Assembly (NCBI GenBank): GCA_050945155.1
Contig: JBMNSK010000005.1
Location: 1-58,639 of the forward strand
Direction of reading: 5' to 3'
Origin: JBMNSK01 sp050945155
GTDB lineage: Bacteria > Actinomycetota > Coriobacteriia > Coriobacteriales > Eggerthellaceae
DNA length: 58,639 bases
The position numbers and the translations under genes were made by a program. Of this stretch, positions 8,097 to 17,705 are shown in pieces. The notes beneath the pieces are model-generated. The model saw only the letters and a program-made list of their open reading frames with translations. It did no database searches and had not been told where the DNA came from. Each line of letters starts with the position of its first letter. Positions within the stretch are counted from its first letter, which is position 1.

Positions 8097-8786
8097 CTAC
8101 TGAAAATTTTCATCAAAAATTGCACGCCCAATACGAACGATGGTTGCCCCCGCATGAATAGCTTCACGCCAATCTTCGCTCATCCCCATCGAAAGTTGGT
8201 CAAAACAAGCTTTGTTTTCTCCAGAAAGCTGAGATGAGAGGGTGTCTTTGAGCGCTGCTAGGTCCTCAAAAGTTTCACGTGCAATCCTAAGATCTCCTTG
8301 CGGAGCCATGGTCATAAGCCCACGAACGCGGATATGCTTCATATCTTCGCAGGCATCCAATACCTCTTCTACCTGAGAAGGAACAAGCCCGCTTTTTGAT
8401 GCTTCCCCTGAAACATTGACCTCGAGTAGAATATCTTGAATTTTTCCCAAATCAGCGCTGACGCTGTCTATTTTTCGCGCATGCTTGAGGTCGAAGACAG
8501 AATGAATCAGCACAGAACAAGGCACGATGTCCCGAATGCGCCTTGACTGGATATTGCCGATGAAGTGCCAGTTTTCTTGAGGCAGTGCTTCGTATTTTTC
8601 GAGAATACCCTCAGGCCTGTTCTCTCCGAAGTTGTGTGCCCCGCCTTCAATGGCTTTTTTGACTGCATCGACACCGACGGTCTTTGACACCGCCACAAGA
8701 CATACCTCGCTATCCTTGCGCCCTGCCTCTGCAATAACCTGGCTTAATTCCTCAGCCACCCGTTCATACTGTTCTTTTGCAGTCAC
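8097..8786 (-). CDS. yggS: YggS/PLPBP family pyridoxal-phosphate homeostasis protein
   Basis: This is a 229-residue alanine-racemase-fold protein that carries PLP but has no catalytic C-terminal domain. The PLP lysine is in VAVSKTVG (Lys35), the FGENRPEG loop is present, and SMGMSEDWREAIHAG closes the phosphate site. The family buffers PLP and amino-acid pools. It starts with GTG overlapping the pgeF stop (GTGA), with GAGG upstream. The pgeF-yggS-sepF order is the standard ylmD-ylmE-ylmF arrangement. A gap of 116 bases separates it from sepF. Confidence 0.94.
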   Translation of the reverse strand: MTAKEQYERVAEELSQVIAEAGRKDSEVCLVAVSKTVGVDAVKKAIEGGAHNFGENRPEGILEKYEALPQENWHFIGNIQSRRIRDIVPCSVLIHSVFDLKHARKIDSVSADLGKIQDILLEVNVSGEASKSGLVPSQVEEVLDACEDMKHIRVRGLMTMAPQGDLRIARETFEDLAALKDTLSSQLSGENKACFDQLSMGMSEDWREAIHAGATIVRIGRAIFDENFQ

Positions 8787-9628
8787 CGACTTGCCTCTTT
8801 TCTCACCGCTATAGCTGCCTGCCTACCACAGACGCCATTTGAAGCCCGAAACGAAAAGTACTCATCTGCATGACACTTGGTACAAATTTGGGCCTCGACA
8901 CAACGCTCGGACAAAAGGCCGGCATTCTCTAAATCTTTTTTCACCACATAGGTTAAATCAACGTGTTTTAGATCCGATGCTGCAGGTGCGCCATACTTAT
9001 CTGCAAATTTACGCGCAAGCTCTTCATCGGTTTCAAAACAACACGCATGAATATGAGGGCCAATATAGGCGTTATAGTGCGCCTCTGGGTTGTCCAATAA
9101 TTGAGCATCAAGACTCGCGAGAACACGAGCGGATTTCGAGGGAATACCGGCATAAGCTCCACGCCATCCGGCATGTGTTACCACAAACTTACCTGTCGGT
9201 GAAACGATGATGACCGGGACGCAGTCGGCAAAGCAAAGCATCGCCGCCACACCTGCCGGCTCTACAGCCACCGCATCAGCCCCTGCCTTTGCGTGCGCAC
9301 ACGCATGTTCTACGGTTGATACTTGGTCATCTCTCACAATGACTACGCTGTCGCGGTGAACTTGACGAGGGATAACAACATGAGTAGAGGCAACTCCCAC
9401 CGCTTCAAAGAGAAGGTTTTGGTTCGCGGTAATCTTCTGCGCATCATCATCGGTATATGGCCCGACATTCAAGGAAGCAAAAGGTCCGGTGCTCTCACCT
9501 CCCGCACGGCCCGTAAAGGCTATGCGAACCCCCGTCTGCTCGAAGAGGGCATCATCGGTAAGGGCAGGAAGAAAACGCGCGCCAAGTTGGCGCGCGTTCA
9601 ATCTTGGAATCTGAAGATCCTGAAACAT
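8783..9628 (-). CDS. pgeF: PgeF/YfiH multicopper-oxidase-like peptidoglycan editing factor
   Basis: This protein belongs to the DUF152/laccase-domain family, purine nucleosidase-like enzymes one member of which removes misincorporated amino acids from peptidoglycan precursors. Metal and active-site motifs are visible: LCFADCVPV, VVTHAGWRGAYAGI, and YIGPHIHACCFE. I use the ATG at 9628 (about 281 residues, MFQDLQIPRL). A GTG at 9643 would add five residues, and both have an AGGG spaced too closely, so the start is uncertain. It lies directly behind ftsZ and overlaps yggS by four bases. Confidence 0.9.
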   Translation of the reverse strand: MFQDLQIPRLNARQLGARFLPALTDDALFEQTGVRIAFTGRAGGESTGPFASLNVGPYTDDDAQKITANQNLLFEAVGVASTHVVIPRQVHRDSVVIVRDDQVSTVEHACAHAKAGADAVAVEPAGVAAMLCFADCVPVIIVSPTGKFVVTHAGWRGAYAGIPSKSARVLASLDAQLLDNPEAHYNAYIGPHIHACCFETDEELARKFADKYGAPAASDLKHVDLTYVVKKDLENAGLLSERCVEAQICTKCHADEYFSFRASNGVCGRQAAIAVRKEASR

Positions 9629-9648
9629 TGTCCCTAAAATCACGTTCC

Positions 9649-10794
9649 CTAATTCTGACGCTTCAAAAAGTCAGGAATATAGTCTTCATCAGCTGGACGA
9701 GCCGTCGTGGTCTGTCGCGGCATAGCCTGCGTCGGAGCAGAAGGCGTCACTGAAATCTGAGAAGAAGGTTCTTCTGCGCGGGGGGTGGTGGAAGCAAATA
9801 AATCATTGCTAGAGAAGTCGAATCCGTTGGAGTTATTGGTATTGGCTTTAAAGCCGGTTGCAATAACCGTGATGCGTACTTCATCGCCCATATTTTCATC
9901 CACAATCTGTCCGTAGATGATATTGGCGTTTTCATCTGCACAAGCTTCAACCGTACGAGCAGCAGCGTCGACCTCGGTCAAGGTTAAATCAGGGCCACCC
10001 GCAATAGAGAAGAGGACGCGAGATGCGCCATCAATGGAAGTCTCCAGGAGGCTTGAATTGGTAGCCTGCTGTGCAGCTTCAAGAGCACGGTTTTCACCAG
10101 AAGCAATGCCGATGCCCATCATTGCTGTACCAGCGTCCTTCATGACCGTGCGAATATCCGCAAAGTCGAGGTTGATAAGACCTGGAATAGTAATGAGGTC
10201 GGTTACGCCCTGGATGCCCTGACGCAAGGTATCATCGGCGATACGGAATGCATCGAGCATGCTCGTCTTTTTATCGACAATCTCTAAAAGACGGTCATTC
10301 GGAATAACAATGAGGGTATCTACCTTCTGAGAAAGCAGGTCAACACCTTGTTCAGCTTGGTTACGACGCGTACGTCCCTCAAAGGAGAACGGCTTAGTGA
10401 CAATACCTACTGTCAATGCGCCGATTTCTTCACGGGCAATTTCTGCAACAATGGGTGCCGCACCGGTACCGGTACCGCCACCTTCGCCCGCCGTTACAAA
10501 GACCATATCCGCTTCTGCAAGTGCATCGCGGATTTCATTGCGGCTTTCTTCTGCTGCTTGGCAACCTACTTCAGGGTTTGCACCAGCACCGAGCCCACGT
10601 GTGAGCTCTTCTCCGATGTGGATGGTCTTGTCCGCATCGGACATCATAAGTGCCTGATTGTCAGTGTTAATGGCGATGAACTCTACTCCACGAACACCAG
10701 CTTCAACCATACGGTTTACTGCGTTGGTTCCGCCACCGCCGATGCCAACTACTTTGATGGCCGCCAAATTACCGGACCCTATATTGTTTGGCAT
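9649..10794 (-). CDS. ftsZ: Cell division protein FtsZ
   Basis: FtsZ is the tubulin-like GTPase that forms the Z ring. The 381-residue protein has GIGGGGTNAVNRM for the nucleotide (17-29), the tubulin signature GGGTGTGAA (105-113), the NLDFADIRTVMKDAG T7-loop region, and a C-terminal peptide DYIPDFLKRQN that contacts SepF and other partners. The chosen ATG at 10794 has GGAGG six bases upstream. An upstream in-frame extension of 19 residues has no support. It has its own candidate promoter at 10867-10894 in the ftsQ-ftsZ gap. Confidence 0.98.
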   Translation of the reverse strand: MPNNIGSGNLAAIKVVGIGGGGTNAVNRMVEAGVRGVEFIAINTDNQALMMSDADKTIHIGEELTRGLGAGANPEVGCQAAEESRNEIRDALAEADMVFVTAGEGGGTGTGAAPIVAEIAREEIGALTVGIVTKPFSFEGRTRRNQAEQGVDLLSQKVDTLIVIPNDRLLEIVDKKTSMLDAFRIADDTLRQGIQGVTDLITIPGLINLDFADIRTVMKDAGTAMMGIGIASGENRALEAAQQATNSSLLETSIDGASRVLFSIAGGPDLTLTEVDAAARTVEACADENANIIYGQIVDENMGDEVRITVIATGFKANTNNSNGFDFSSNDLFASTTPRAEEPSSQISVTPSAPTQAMPRQTTTARPADEDYIPDFLKRQN

Positions 10795-10866
10795 TGTACC
10801 CTCCGCAACTGTCGATTGATATTTTAGCGCCGTTTTTTGTTCCGACAGCACTGTTCACATGGGGTA

Positions 10867-10894
10867 ATTGTACACAATATATGGGGCATTGCAA
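10867..10894 (-). promoter_or_regulatory. Candidate ftsZ promoter
   Basis: On the minus strand TTGCAA is followed after 16 bases by TACAAT, and the start would lie about 65 bases before the ftsZ ATG. The 152-base ftsQ-ftsZ gap is otherwise empty. It is unusually large for this compact cluster, supporting separate transcription of ftsZ. Confidence 0.6.
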
Positions 10895-10946
10895 AACAGA
10901 GAACAGAAAAGCGCACATACAAAACGTGTGTAAAAAATTCCTAAAA

Positions 10947-12113
10947 TTAGATGGACCGCCACGTCGGCTGGTCAACCACACGAACGTTGATATATGAAAC
11001 TTTACCTGGGTTGTCGTTCAGAATACTTAAGACCACATTTTCTTTGTCTCGGATATTTTCTGCCTTGCCAAACGCTATCTCTACCCCGTTATCCAAAACG
11101 AGTTTTGTCTCGTCTGGGCCGGCAGCGGAAACTGTTTTGACCTGGTCAGCCAATTCTGTAGTCATACCCGCTACGATACTGAGTGCATTATTGACATTGC
11201 CATCAGTACAGACCTGACCTATCTCGGCCTGTGTTGTATAAGGAACGTCGGTGATGTGCAAGACGTTATTTGCATCCTCGTAAACCTTTGGAGACGTTGC
11301 CTTGCCCGCATCAGAATCTTGTTCCGGAATGGGCATGAGCCAGATTCGGTCATCAGATATAGCCCACTGGGTCGTTTTATTGGAACTGGCATCGGGTATT
11401 TCAACCACGGCAGTAAAGTTACGCTCCGTTACGTGTATTTCCAGCGTATTGGGAGGAATGCGACGAATTTGAACGTCTTCAATCCAAGCGTTTTGCTTGA
11501 GGCGATTTGCAATTCCTGCTTCGTCAACTGTGAGAAGTGTTGTTCCCTGGGGCACTTCTATCATCTGGGTCATTTCATCTGAAGTGAGGTGGTCTGCTCC
11601 CTGCACAGAAATGTTTTCTATGGTAAAGGCGGGCGTTTGAGCAAGGATAACAAGTGTCACGATAAGGGCAGCAACGATGCCACCAGTCCAAGCCGCAATA
11701 CGCTTAAGACGCGAGAAATTACGTGTCTTTTTCTCGGAACTAAGGGAGGAACGGCTCCGGCTTTGAGTCCTTCGTTGGGTTTCACGATTCAAGTCACCGA
11801 TACGTACCGATGACAGACGTGTGCTCGAGGTGTTTCGTGGCATGCGCCCACCGGCGACGGTACGAAAGTCGCTACGCGATGATGAGCGCCGTTCTTTTCT
11901 CAAAGCCTCGTTATAAGCAGCGCGAGAATTCGCCTGTGGATTCCTTGTCTTACTATAGCTACGAGCACGGTTCAAATCACGCTGCTGACTACGCCCCGAT
12001 AAAGCCTGCCCTCCGCCGCGGCGCTTAGAGCGAGCTGACGCAACACGATTGTCGCGGCGACTCTCCTGTTTCGGCCTGCGTGCTGAGCTTCGATCTTTTC
12101 TCCTAAACGCCAT
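10947..12113 (-). CDS. ftsQ: Cell division protein FtsQ (POTRA domain)
   Basis: FtsQ is a bitopic divisome protein linking early and late division proteins. From the ATG at 12113 (GAGG nine bases upstream; a TTG 15 bases further out is weaker) it has 388 residues. It has a very long, Arg/Ser-rich cytoplasmic tail (1 to about 138), one membrane helix (about 141-160), and an external POTRA domain. The POTRA begins FTIENISVQGADHLTSDEM and continues to LEIHVTERNFTAVVEI, with a beta domain behind it. The basic tail is far longer than in most FtsQ/DivIB proteins. It lies between murC and ftsZ. Confidence 0.92.
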   Translation of the reverse strand: MAFRRKDRSSARRPKQESRRDNRVASARSKRRGGGQALSGRSQQRDLNRARSYSKTRNPQANSRAAYNEALRKERRSSSRSDFRTVAGGRMPRNTSSTRLSSVRIGDLNRETQRRTQSRSRSSLSSEKKTRNFSRLKRIAAWTGGIVAALIVTLVILAQTPAFTIENISVQGADHLTSDEMTQMIEVPQGTTLLTVDEAGIANRLKQNAWIEDVQIRRIPPNTLEIHVTERNFTAVVEIPDASSNKTTQWAISDDRIWLMPIPEQDSDAGKATSPKVYEDANNVLHITDVPYTTQAEIGQVCTDGNVNNALSIVAGMTTELADQVKTVSAAGPDETKLVLDNGVEIAFGKAENIRDKENVVLSILNDNPGKVSYINVRVVDQPTWRSI

Positions 12114-12140
12114 ACTAGAAAACCTCAAACTGCAAAGATT

Positions 12141-13568
12141 CTAGTTTTTCTCTTTCTTGTTCTCTAACGCTTGTAAGACCTGAGGAGCGATAGAGGTGAC
12201 ATCGCCTGCCCCCATCGTAATGAGCAGGTCACCTGCCTGAAGATGGTCGACAAGGTAAGGGACAAGATCGGTGCGTTTCGGCACATAATTTGCTTCGGGG
12301 TGACCATCGTGGTCAAGAACAACGTTTAAGAAAGTTTTACCGTTGATACCGGGAATGGGAGCTTCGCCGGCAGGATAGACATCCATAAACGTCAGCGTGT
12401 CCGCCTTGTCGAAAGCAGCACCAAATTCATCATGCAAGACTTCGGTGAACAGAGGTGCTCGAGAATAACGGTGCGGCTGAAAGAGCACGCAGACGCGGCT
12501 ATACCCAAGCTTGGATGCCGCATCAATAGTTGCTGCTATCTCAGTCGGATGGTGAGCATAGTCATCAACGACGGTAATACCTTCGGCCTCTCCAACCAAG
12601 TCAAAGCGACGCTTAACCCCGGCAAATTCTGCGAGCGCAGAGGCTGCTTCTTGGGCAGAAAGTCCTAAAGCATCAATAAGACCTAAAACACCTGCGCCAT
12701 TTAAAACATTATGCCTCCCCGGATTTTGTTTTATCTGAGTATGTACTTCTTCCCCGCTGGGCAAACGCAGAGAAAAGAGGCTTTTGATACCCTGCGTTTC
12801 GTAGGAGGTAATGGCAATATCGAAGTCATCGCCGAACCCGTAGGTCAAAACATTTACGCCCGTTGATTTGGCAAGTTTCACAAGTTCTGAATCTTCGCCA
12901 CAAACAACCGCCAGGTTTGCCCCCTCATAGACTGACTGAATGAAAGTCGCGAAATTTGCGCGGATTTCTGAGAGATTCTTATAGTGATCAAGGTGGTCGG
13001 TTTCAATATTGGTGACCAAGACGGCATGAGGAGAAAGATAGGTAAACGACTTGTCGCTTTCATCCGCCTCGACAACATAGTAGGAACCTTGTCCTGAATG
13101 AGCATTCGTACCATACGAACGAACGATGCCGCCGATAAGGAAGGTAGGGTCAAGTCCCATAGTGTCAAGAACGCTTGCAAGCATTGAGGACGTGGTTGTT
13201 TTTCCATGCGTTCCTGCAACAGCAAGCGTCTTAAGATTACGACCTAGATACGCAAGCATCTGCGCACGGTGCCAGATAAGCAGACCGCGGTCCTTTGCTG
13301 CCTTCAGTTCAGGATTGTTATCAAGAATAGCCGTTGAAGTGACCACCAAGTCGGGGCCATCATCACTTCCGGTTCCATAAATATTCTTAGCATCGTGGCC
13401 GATATGCACCGTAATGCCGGCATCCTCAAGCTGCTTGGTATAACGACTCTCGCGCAGGTCAGACCCGCTCACCTGAAGTCCTTGATCAAAGGCAACACGA
13501 GCGATGCCACTCATGCCAACACCGCCGATACCAATAAAATATACCGAAGATATATGCTGTTCATGCAT
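12141..13568 (-). CDS. murC: UDP-N-acetylmuramate--L-alanine ligase MurC
   Basis: MurC adds L-Ala to UDP-MurNAc, the first amino acid of the stem peptide. The 475-residue protein has the N-terminal GIGGVGMSG loop, the ATP-binding GTHGKTTT (119-126), VVEADESDKSF, ETDHLDHY, and the C-terminal VDDYAHHPTEI and LFQPHRYSR motifs typical of MurC. The ATG at 13568 is preferred (GGAG eight bases upstream) over a GTG three codons earlier. It follows murG after 134 bases and is followed by ftsQ. Confidence 0.97.
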   Translation of the reverse strand: MHEQHISSVYFIGIGGVGMSGIARVAFDQGLQVSGSDLRESRYTKQLEDAGITVHIGHDAKNIYGTGSDDGPDLVVTSTAILDNNPELKAAKDRGLLIWHRAQMLAYLGRNLKTLAVAGTHGKTTTSSMLASVLDTMGLDPTFLIGGIVRSYGTNAHSGQGSYYVVEADESDKSFTYLSPHAVLVTNIETDHLDHYKNLSEIRANFATFIQSVYEGANLAVVCGEDSELVKLAKSTGVNVLTYGFGDDFDIAITSYETQGIKSLFSLRLPSGEEVHTQIKQNPGRHNVLNGAGVLGLIDALGLSAQEAASALAEFAGVKRRFDLVGEAEGITVVDDYAHHPTEIAATIDAASKLGYSRVCVLFQPHRYSRAPLFTEVLHDEFGAAFDKADTLTFMDVYPAGEAPIPGINGKTFLNVVLDHDGHPEANYVPKRTDLVPYLVDHLQAGDLLITMGAGDVTSIAPQVLQALENKKEKN

Positions 13569-13702
13569 ACTGCTCACTCCAGAATTTCAACAACAAACGC
13601 CTAGGGCGTGCAATCATTCGCTAATCCTGAAAAGTGTACACTTTTGGAAGGCCCCTCAGGGCAAAGGAGATTATAACCTCAAAGCACACCACAGAAACGG
13701 CA

Positions 13703-14797
13703 CTATTGTGCCACCCTCATCACCACATCGGCAAGATTTGCTGCCGCATCACGCGTTTTTTGTGCCTGGGCTGCCTTGGTCATCGACGCGCGCAAGTCCT
13801 TATCCTCAATAAGCTGACACAGTGCCGAAGCAAACTCGGGGCTTTCAACCTCTGCGTCAGGAATCATAAGAGCGCAACCCGCATCAACATAGGATTGAGC
13901 GTTAATGGTTTGGTGATCTGCGGTCGCATAGGGAAAGGGAACTAAAAGTGCCGGAATGGCGCGCGCCGAAATTTCAGCAAGAGAACTTGCGCCTGCACGC
14001 GACACAATAGCATCAGCCGCAGCCATAGTTGCACCCATCTGATATTGGTAGTCAAACAGCTTCCATCGCTTTTCTTCTTCTTTGGTAAGCGCTAAAGCTT
14101 CTTTGACCGTTTCGTATTCTTTGGGGCCGGTAACATGAACAAGGTAGAGGTTTTCATATGACAAAAGCTTATCTTTAAGCTCACATATTGCCGCATTTAG
14201 GTGACGCGCCCCCAAACTTCCTCCAAAAACCAAGAGTATAAGGGCCTCATCAGGTATTTCAAGCATCTCCCGCCCTTCTTGGCGCGTGGCTTCAAGAACC
14301 GACTGACGTACCGGATTTCCCGTCAGATAAATCTTTGATTTATCAGCCACCGACTGGGCTGCGTGGTCATAGGTAAGACAGACTGCAGCTGCTTTCTTTG
14401 CCAAGTAGGAATTTGCCATACCCATAACCGAGTTCTGCTCGTGAACAACAAGCGGAATTCCTAAGGCGCGTGCGGCACGACCTACAGGAATAGATACATA
14501 ACCGCCAAAACCGACAACAACATCAGGTTTCACTTCGCGAAACCAGGCCTTAGCAGCGCCCGTGCTTTTCTCAATAAGGTGCACGCCGCGAAAAATACTT
14601 GTTGGATGTGCTCGGTCAAAACCCGCCGCCTCAAACGCCTTAAATTCGATACCTGCTTCAGGCACCAAACGAGACTCAACGCCATGAGGAGTACCTGCAA
14701 ACAAGACGTCACATCCACGTTTTTTCAGTTCATCCGCAAGAGCCAATGCCGGGTTAATATGACCTGCGGTACCACCACCAGATAAGACCGCGAGCAT
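13703..14797 (-). CDS. murG: MurG (lipid II-forming GlcNAc transferase)
   Basis: MurG adds GlcNAc to lipid I at the inner membrane face, making lipid II. Motifs are the N-terminal GGGTAGH (7-13), GFGGYVSIP, HEQNSVMGMAN, LTGNPVR and the C-terminal VSRAGASSLAEISA donor-binding loop. Two ATG codons are adjacent at the start. I use the second (14797), five bases after GGAGG; the first overlaps the ftsW stop as ATGA. Length is 364 residues, normal. Translational coupling with ftsW is evident. Confidence 0.97.
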   Translation of the reverse strand: MLAVLSGGGTAGHINPALALADELKKRGCDVLFAGTPHGVESRLVPEAGIEFKAFEAAGFDRAHPTSIFRGVHLIEKSTGAAKAWFREVKPDVVVGFGGYVSIPVGRAARALGIPLVVHEQNSVMGMANSYLAKKAAAVCLTYDHAAQSVADKSKIYLTGNPVRQSVLEATRQEGREMLEIPDEALILLVFGGSLGARHLNAAICELKDKLLSYENLYLVHVTGPKEYETVKEALALTKEEEKRWKLFDYQYQMGATMAAADAIVSRAGASSLAEISARAIPALLVPFPYATADHQTINAQSYVDAGCALMIPDAEVESPEFASALCQLIEDKDLRASMTKAAQAQKTRDAAANLADVVMRVAQ

Positions 14798-16122
14798 CAT
14801 CGCCTCCTTGCCTGCAACCGCGACGAGGACCCAAGTCCGTCGCGATACCTGTGCATAGATTCTTGAGCGTGCATCCGAGATCTTTGGTACGACCCAGTTC
14901 GACTCCTTGTTCTCGGATTGTCGACTGCCCGAATGACACGCAAATCATTTCGTCTCCGCTCATATTCAGCAGAATGGTCCGATTCGCGAGAAACCGACAT
15001 GATAAGCCCCACCATCATAAGCGTAGCCACCAGCGATGACCCGCCTGAAGATATAAAGGGCAGCGGTTTGCCGGTTGTAGGAAACACGCCAATAACGCAG
15101 CCGATATTCAGAAAAGCCTGCCCAACAATCATAATGGTAAGTGCTCCTGAAATCATGGTGCCATATGCGTCGTTTGCTCCCCGCGCAATTTGAAGGCCGG
15201 CATAGCAAAATACGAGGTAGCACGCAATGACAAAGAGCGCACCCACCATGCCAAATTCCTCACCGATGATAGAAAAGATAAAATCCGTTTCTGCCTCGGG
15301 CAGGTAGAGGAATTTTTCTGCAGAGTTCCCTAAACCAACACCAAAAAGACCGCCTTCAGAAAAGGCGTAGTACGAATGAATAATTTGGTAGCCGCGACCA
15401 CGGCCCCCTTCCCCGTCATCCCACGGGTTGAGATAGAGCATACGGTCTGAACGATAAGAGGTAAAAACAATGGCACATATTCCGAGGATGACACCGACAA
15501 TGATTAATCCAAAAACCAGCTCCTTCGGTGCTTCACCCAGCCAAAGAACCGCAAGAACACCCAAAAGAATAATGGCTGTCGTTCCTAGGTCTGACTGCGT
15601 AATAAACAAAATGCCCAAAGGACAGAGCACGAGGAAAAATGCTTCGAGGTACATCTTGGGAGAATCTAGGTGACCCTCACGGAATTCCGCAAATATGCGA
15701 GCCATCATTAAAACCAAAGCAATTTTCACGAACTCAGAAGGCTGAAAACTGAACGGCCCAATGGAAAGCCACCTTTGTGCGCCGAGACTCGTTGTGCCAA
15801 CAGCTGCGGTAAGCAAGATGAGGGCAACTGCAAGGCCCCAAACTGCCCAAAAGATAGGTCCACGCCAAAGTTCGTACGGAATTTTCCAGAGTGCAAGAGC
15901 GCAAAGGACGCCTACCCCTAAAAATTTTAGTTGGTCGATGAGGTAGCTTGCTGCGTTTGCTTGACTTGGGTCGCTTGCTTCTGTGATAGCTGAGACAGAC
16001 GAAGCCGAATAGACCATTACCAAACCAATAAGGAGTAAGGCTAAGGTAGATAAAAGAAGAAGGGTGCGCGGCCCAAAGATATGGGCAGGCACGCGGTGCG
16101 TCTGTGTTCGTTCACGTCTCAT
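14797..16122 (-). CDS. ftsW: FtsW, SEDS-family peptidoglycan polymerase
   Basis: FtsW is the septal SEDS glycosyltransferase that works with the class B PBP in this cluster. The 441-residue protein has ten predicted membrane helices. SEDS landmarks are VMVYSASS in helix 1, IGPFSFQPSEFVKIALVL, DLGTTAIIL, FGVGLGNSAEKF, ETDFIFSIIGEEFGMVG and GLPLPFIS-like GKPLPFISSGGSS. It ends with a cytoplasmic tail of about 65 residues that is strongly basic. I call it FtsW rather than RodA from its position between murD and murG. Confidence 0.95.
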   Translation of the reverse strand: MRRERTQTHRVPAHIFGPRTLLLLSTLALLLIGLVMVYSASSVSAITEASDPSQANAASYLIDQLKFLGVGVLCALALWKIPYELWRGPIFWAVWGLAVALILLTAAVGTTSLGAQRWLSIGPFSFQPSEFVKIALVLMMARIFAEFREGHLDSPKMYLEAFFLVLCPLGILFITQSDLGTTAIILLGVLAVLWLGEAPKELVFGLIIVGVILGICAIVFTSYRSDRMLYLNPWDDGEGGRGRGYQIIHSYYAFSEGGLFGVGLGNSAEKFLYLPEAETDFIFSIIGEEFGMVGALFVIACYLVFCYAGLQIARGANDAYGTMISGALTIMIVGQAFLNIGCVIGVFPTTGKPLPFISSGGSSLVATLMMVGLIMSVSRESDHSAEYERRRNDLRVIRAVDNPRTRSRTGSYQRSRMHAQESMHRYRDGLGSSSRLQARRR

Positions 16123-16168
16123 AGGTATACTTCGTTTAATCTGCGTTGACTACGGTCGGTATAGTGTT

Positions 16169-17698
16169 TTAACTACTTCGTTTTCTCACGAGCTCCTTGA
16201 ATATGGTACCGCGTTCCTCGAAAGAATGGAATTCATCAAAGGAAGCACACGCCGGAGAAAGCAGAATAATGTCATCTTTCTTCGTATACGTGAGAGCACA
16301 GTCAAGCGCATCTTCCATATGCGCTACGCGGCGCACGATAAATCCCTCCGGACGTCCTTCCAGATGGGTGTTGAAAGCGTCTTCAAATCGCTTACCCGCT
16401 TGCCCAAAACAAATAACGCCAAAAAGATGCTCATAGGAAGAGCAAACCAAGGATTCAAGATTTGTCCCCTTATCGTCGCCTCCGAAAAGAGCAATGACGC
16501 GCTCATGAGGGAATGAAGCGAGCGCTTTTAGCGTCGCATCAACATTGGTTGCTTTTGAATCGTTATAGCAAATGACACCGTTAATAGACCCGCAGCGTTC
16601 AATGCGGTGCTCAAGTGACTTAAAAGTTCTCAGCCCCTCGCGGACATCTGCAAGATCTTCGCCTGCAAGCACGGCGGCGCTTGCACTCATGAGGGCATTC
16701 GAGACATTGTGCTCACCTGGAATCAAAAGCTCGCTTCGATTGATAAGTTCTATTTCTTTATCCTCGATACCAAGGCAGAGCATCCCATCTTCTCTTAAAA
16801 AAGCAGAGTTGGGTGACCGGAGAGCCTTGCGCGCATCGCAGGTAATGCCACCGTCTGTGCCCATACAAAGAAGCGGAAACTTTCGCCGGTCCGGTCCGAG
16901 GGCAAGCAAGAACCGCGCTTCTGCCCGAACAATATCGTTTGTCGTATCCAAGATTCCATACGAATCCGGACGAGCATTGAGGTTGGCAAAAATCTTGAAC
17001 TTCGCCTTTTGGTAAGCCTCATAGGTTTTATGCCAAGCAAGATGGTCAGGCGTGATGTTTAAGAGGACCGCAATATCGGGCGCGAAGTATTTGGTCTCTG
17101 CTAATTGGTAGGAGGAAAGCTCGGCCACGTATATATCACAGGCATCCTTTTCTACCTCAGTTGTACAGGTATTGCCAATATTGCCCACCGCAGAGACGCG
17201 GTATCCGCCAAGACCGAGCAGGTGTGCAATACACGCCGTCACCGTACTTTTTCCGTTTGTGCCCGTCACGCCTATCCAACGTGAAGACTCGCGGCTTTCA
17301 CGCCATGCAAACTCAACTTCGCTAATTACTTCCCCACTAATTTCACTTGCCTGTTTGAATAGGTCAGTTGCAGGGGGAATGCCCGGACTTGCAATACATA
17401 AATCAAAGATTGGCATGGCCGGTTCTTCAGCAGTTTCCATAATCTCTGTCAGAAAGTCACTAACGGCTTGGTTGCCAAACTTCACCTTATCCGCTGGTAT
17501 GGAAAGTTGCTCGAGAAAAGCCTGTGCGTCCTCGGTCTGCTTTCCGGCCGCAATATAGAGCTCATCAACGCGAGTTCCGAGGAGCCGCACACAGTAACGG
17601 ACGACCGCCTTGCCACTTCGACCAAGCCCTAATACGAGTACGCGGCCCAAAGAATACGGCGCATACTTGCGCTCAGGTATGAAATCGTTATCTTCCAT
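16169..17698 (-). CDS. murD: UDP-N-acetylmuramoyl-L-alanine--D-glutamate ligase MurD
   Basis: MurD adds D-Glu to UDP-MurNAc-L-Ala. The protein has the central ATP motif GTNGKST (146-152), the ELSSYQLAE and NITPDHLAWH segments, EHRIERCG, NDSKATN and the C-terminal LLSPACASFDEF that marks MurD. At 509 residues it is about 50-60 longer than usual. The extra residues are spread over the N-terminal domain (around 50-95) and the central domain (around 260-310). It sits between mraY and ftsW as expected. Confidence 0.96.
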   Translation of the reverse strand: MEDNDFIPERKYAPYSLGRVLVLGLGRSGKAVVRYCVRLLGTRVDELYIAAGKQTEDAQAFLEQLSIPADKVKFGNQAVSDFLTEIMETAEEPAMPIFDLCIASPGIPPATDLFKQASEISGEVISEVEFAWRESRESSRWIGVTGTNGKSTVTACIAHLLGLGGYRVSAVGNIGNTCTTEVEKDACDIYVAELSSYQLAETKYFAPDIAVLLNITPDHLAWHKTYEAYQKAKFKIFANLNARPDSYGILDTTNDIVRAEARFLLALGPDRRKFPLLCMGTDGGITCDARKALRSPNSAFLREDGMLCLGIEDKEIELINRSELLIPGEHNVSNALMSASAAVLAGEDLADVREGLRTFKSLEHRIERCGSINGVICYNDSKATNVDATLKALASFPHERVIALFGGDDKGTNLESLVCSSYEHLFGVICFGQAGKRFEDAFNTHLEGRPEGFIVRRVAHMEDALDCALTYTKKDDIILLSPACASFDEFHSFEERGTIFKELVRKRSS

Positions 17699-17705
17699 GA
17701 TTTGC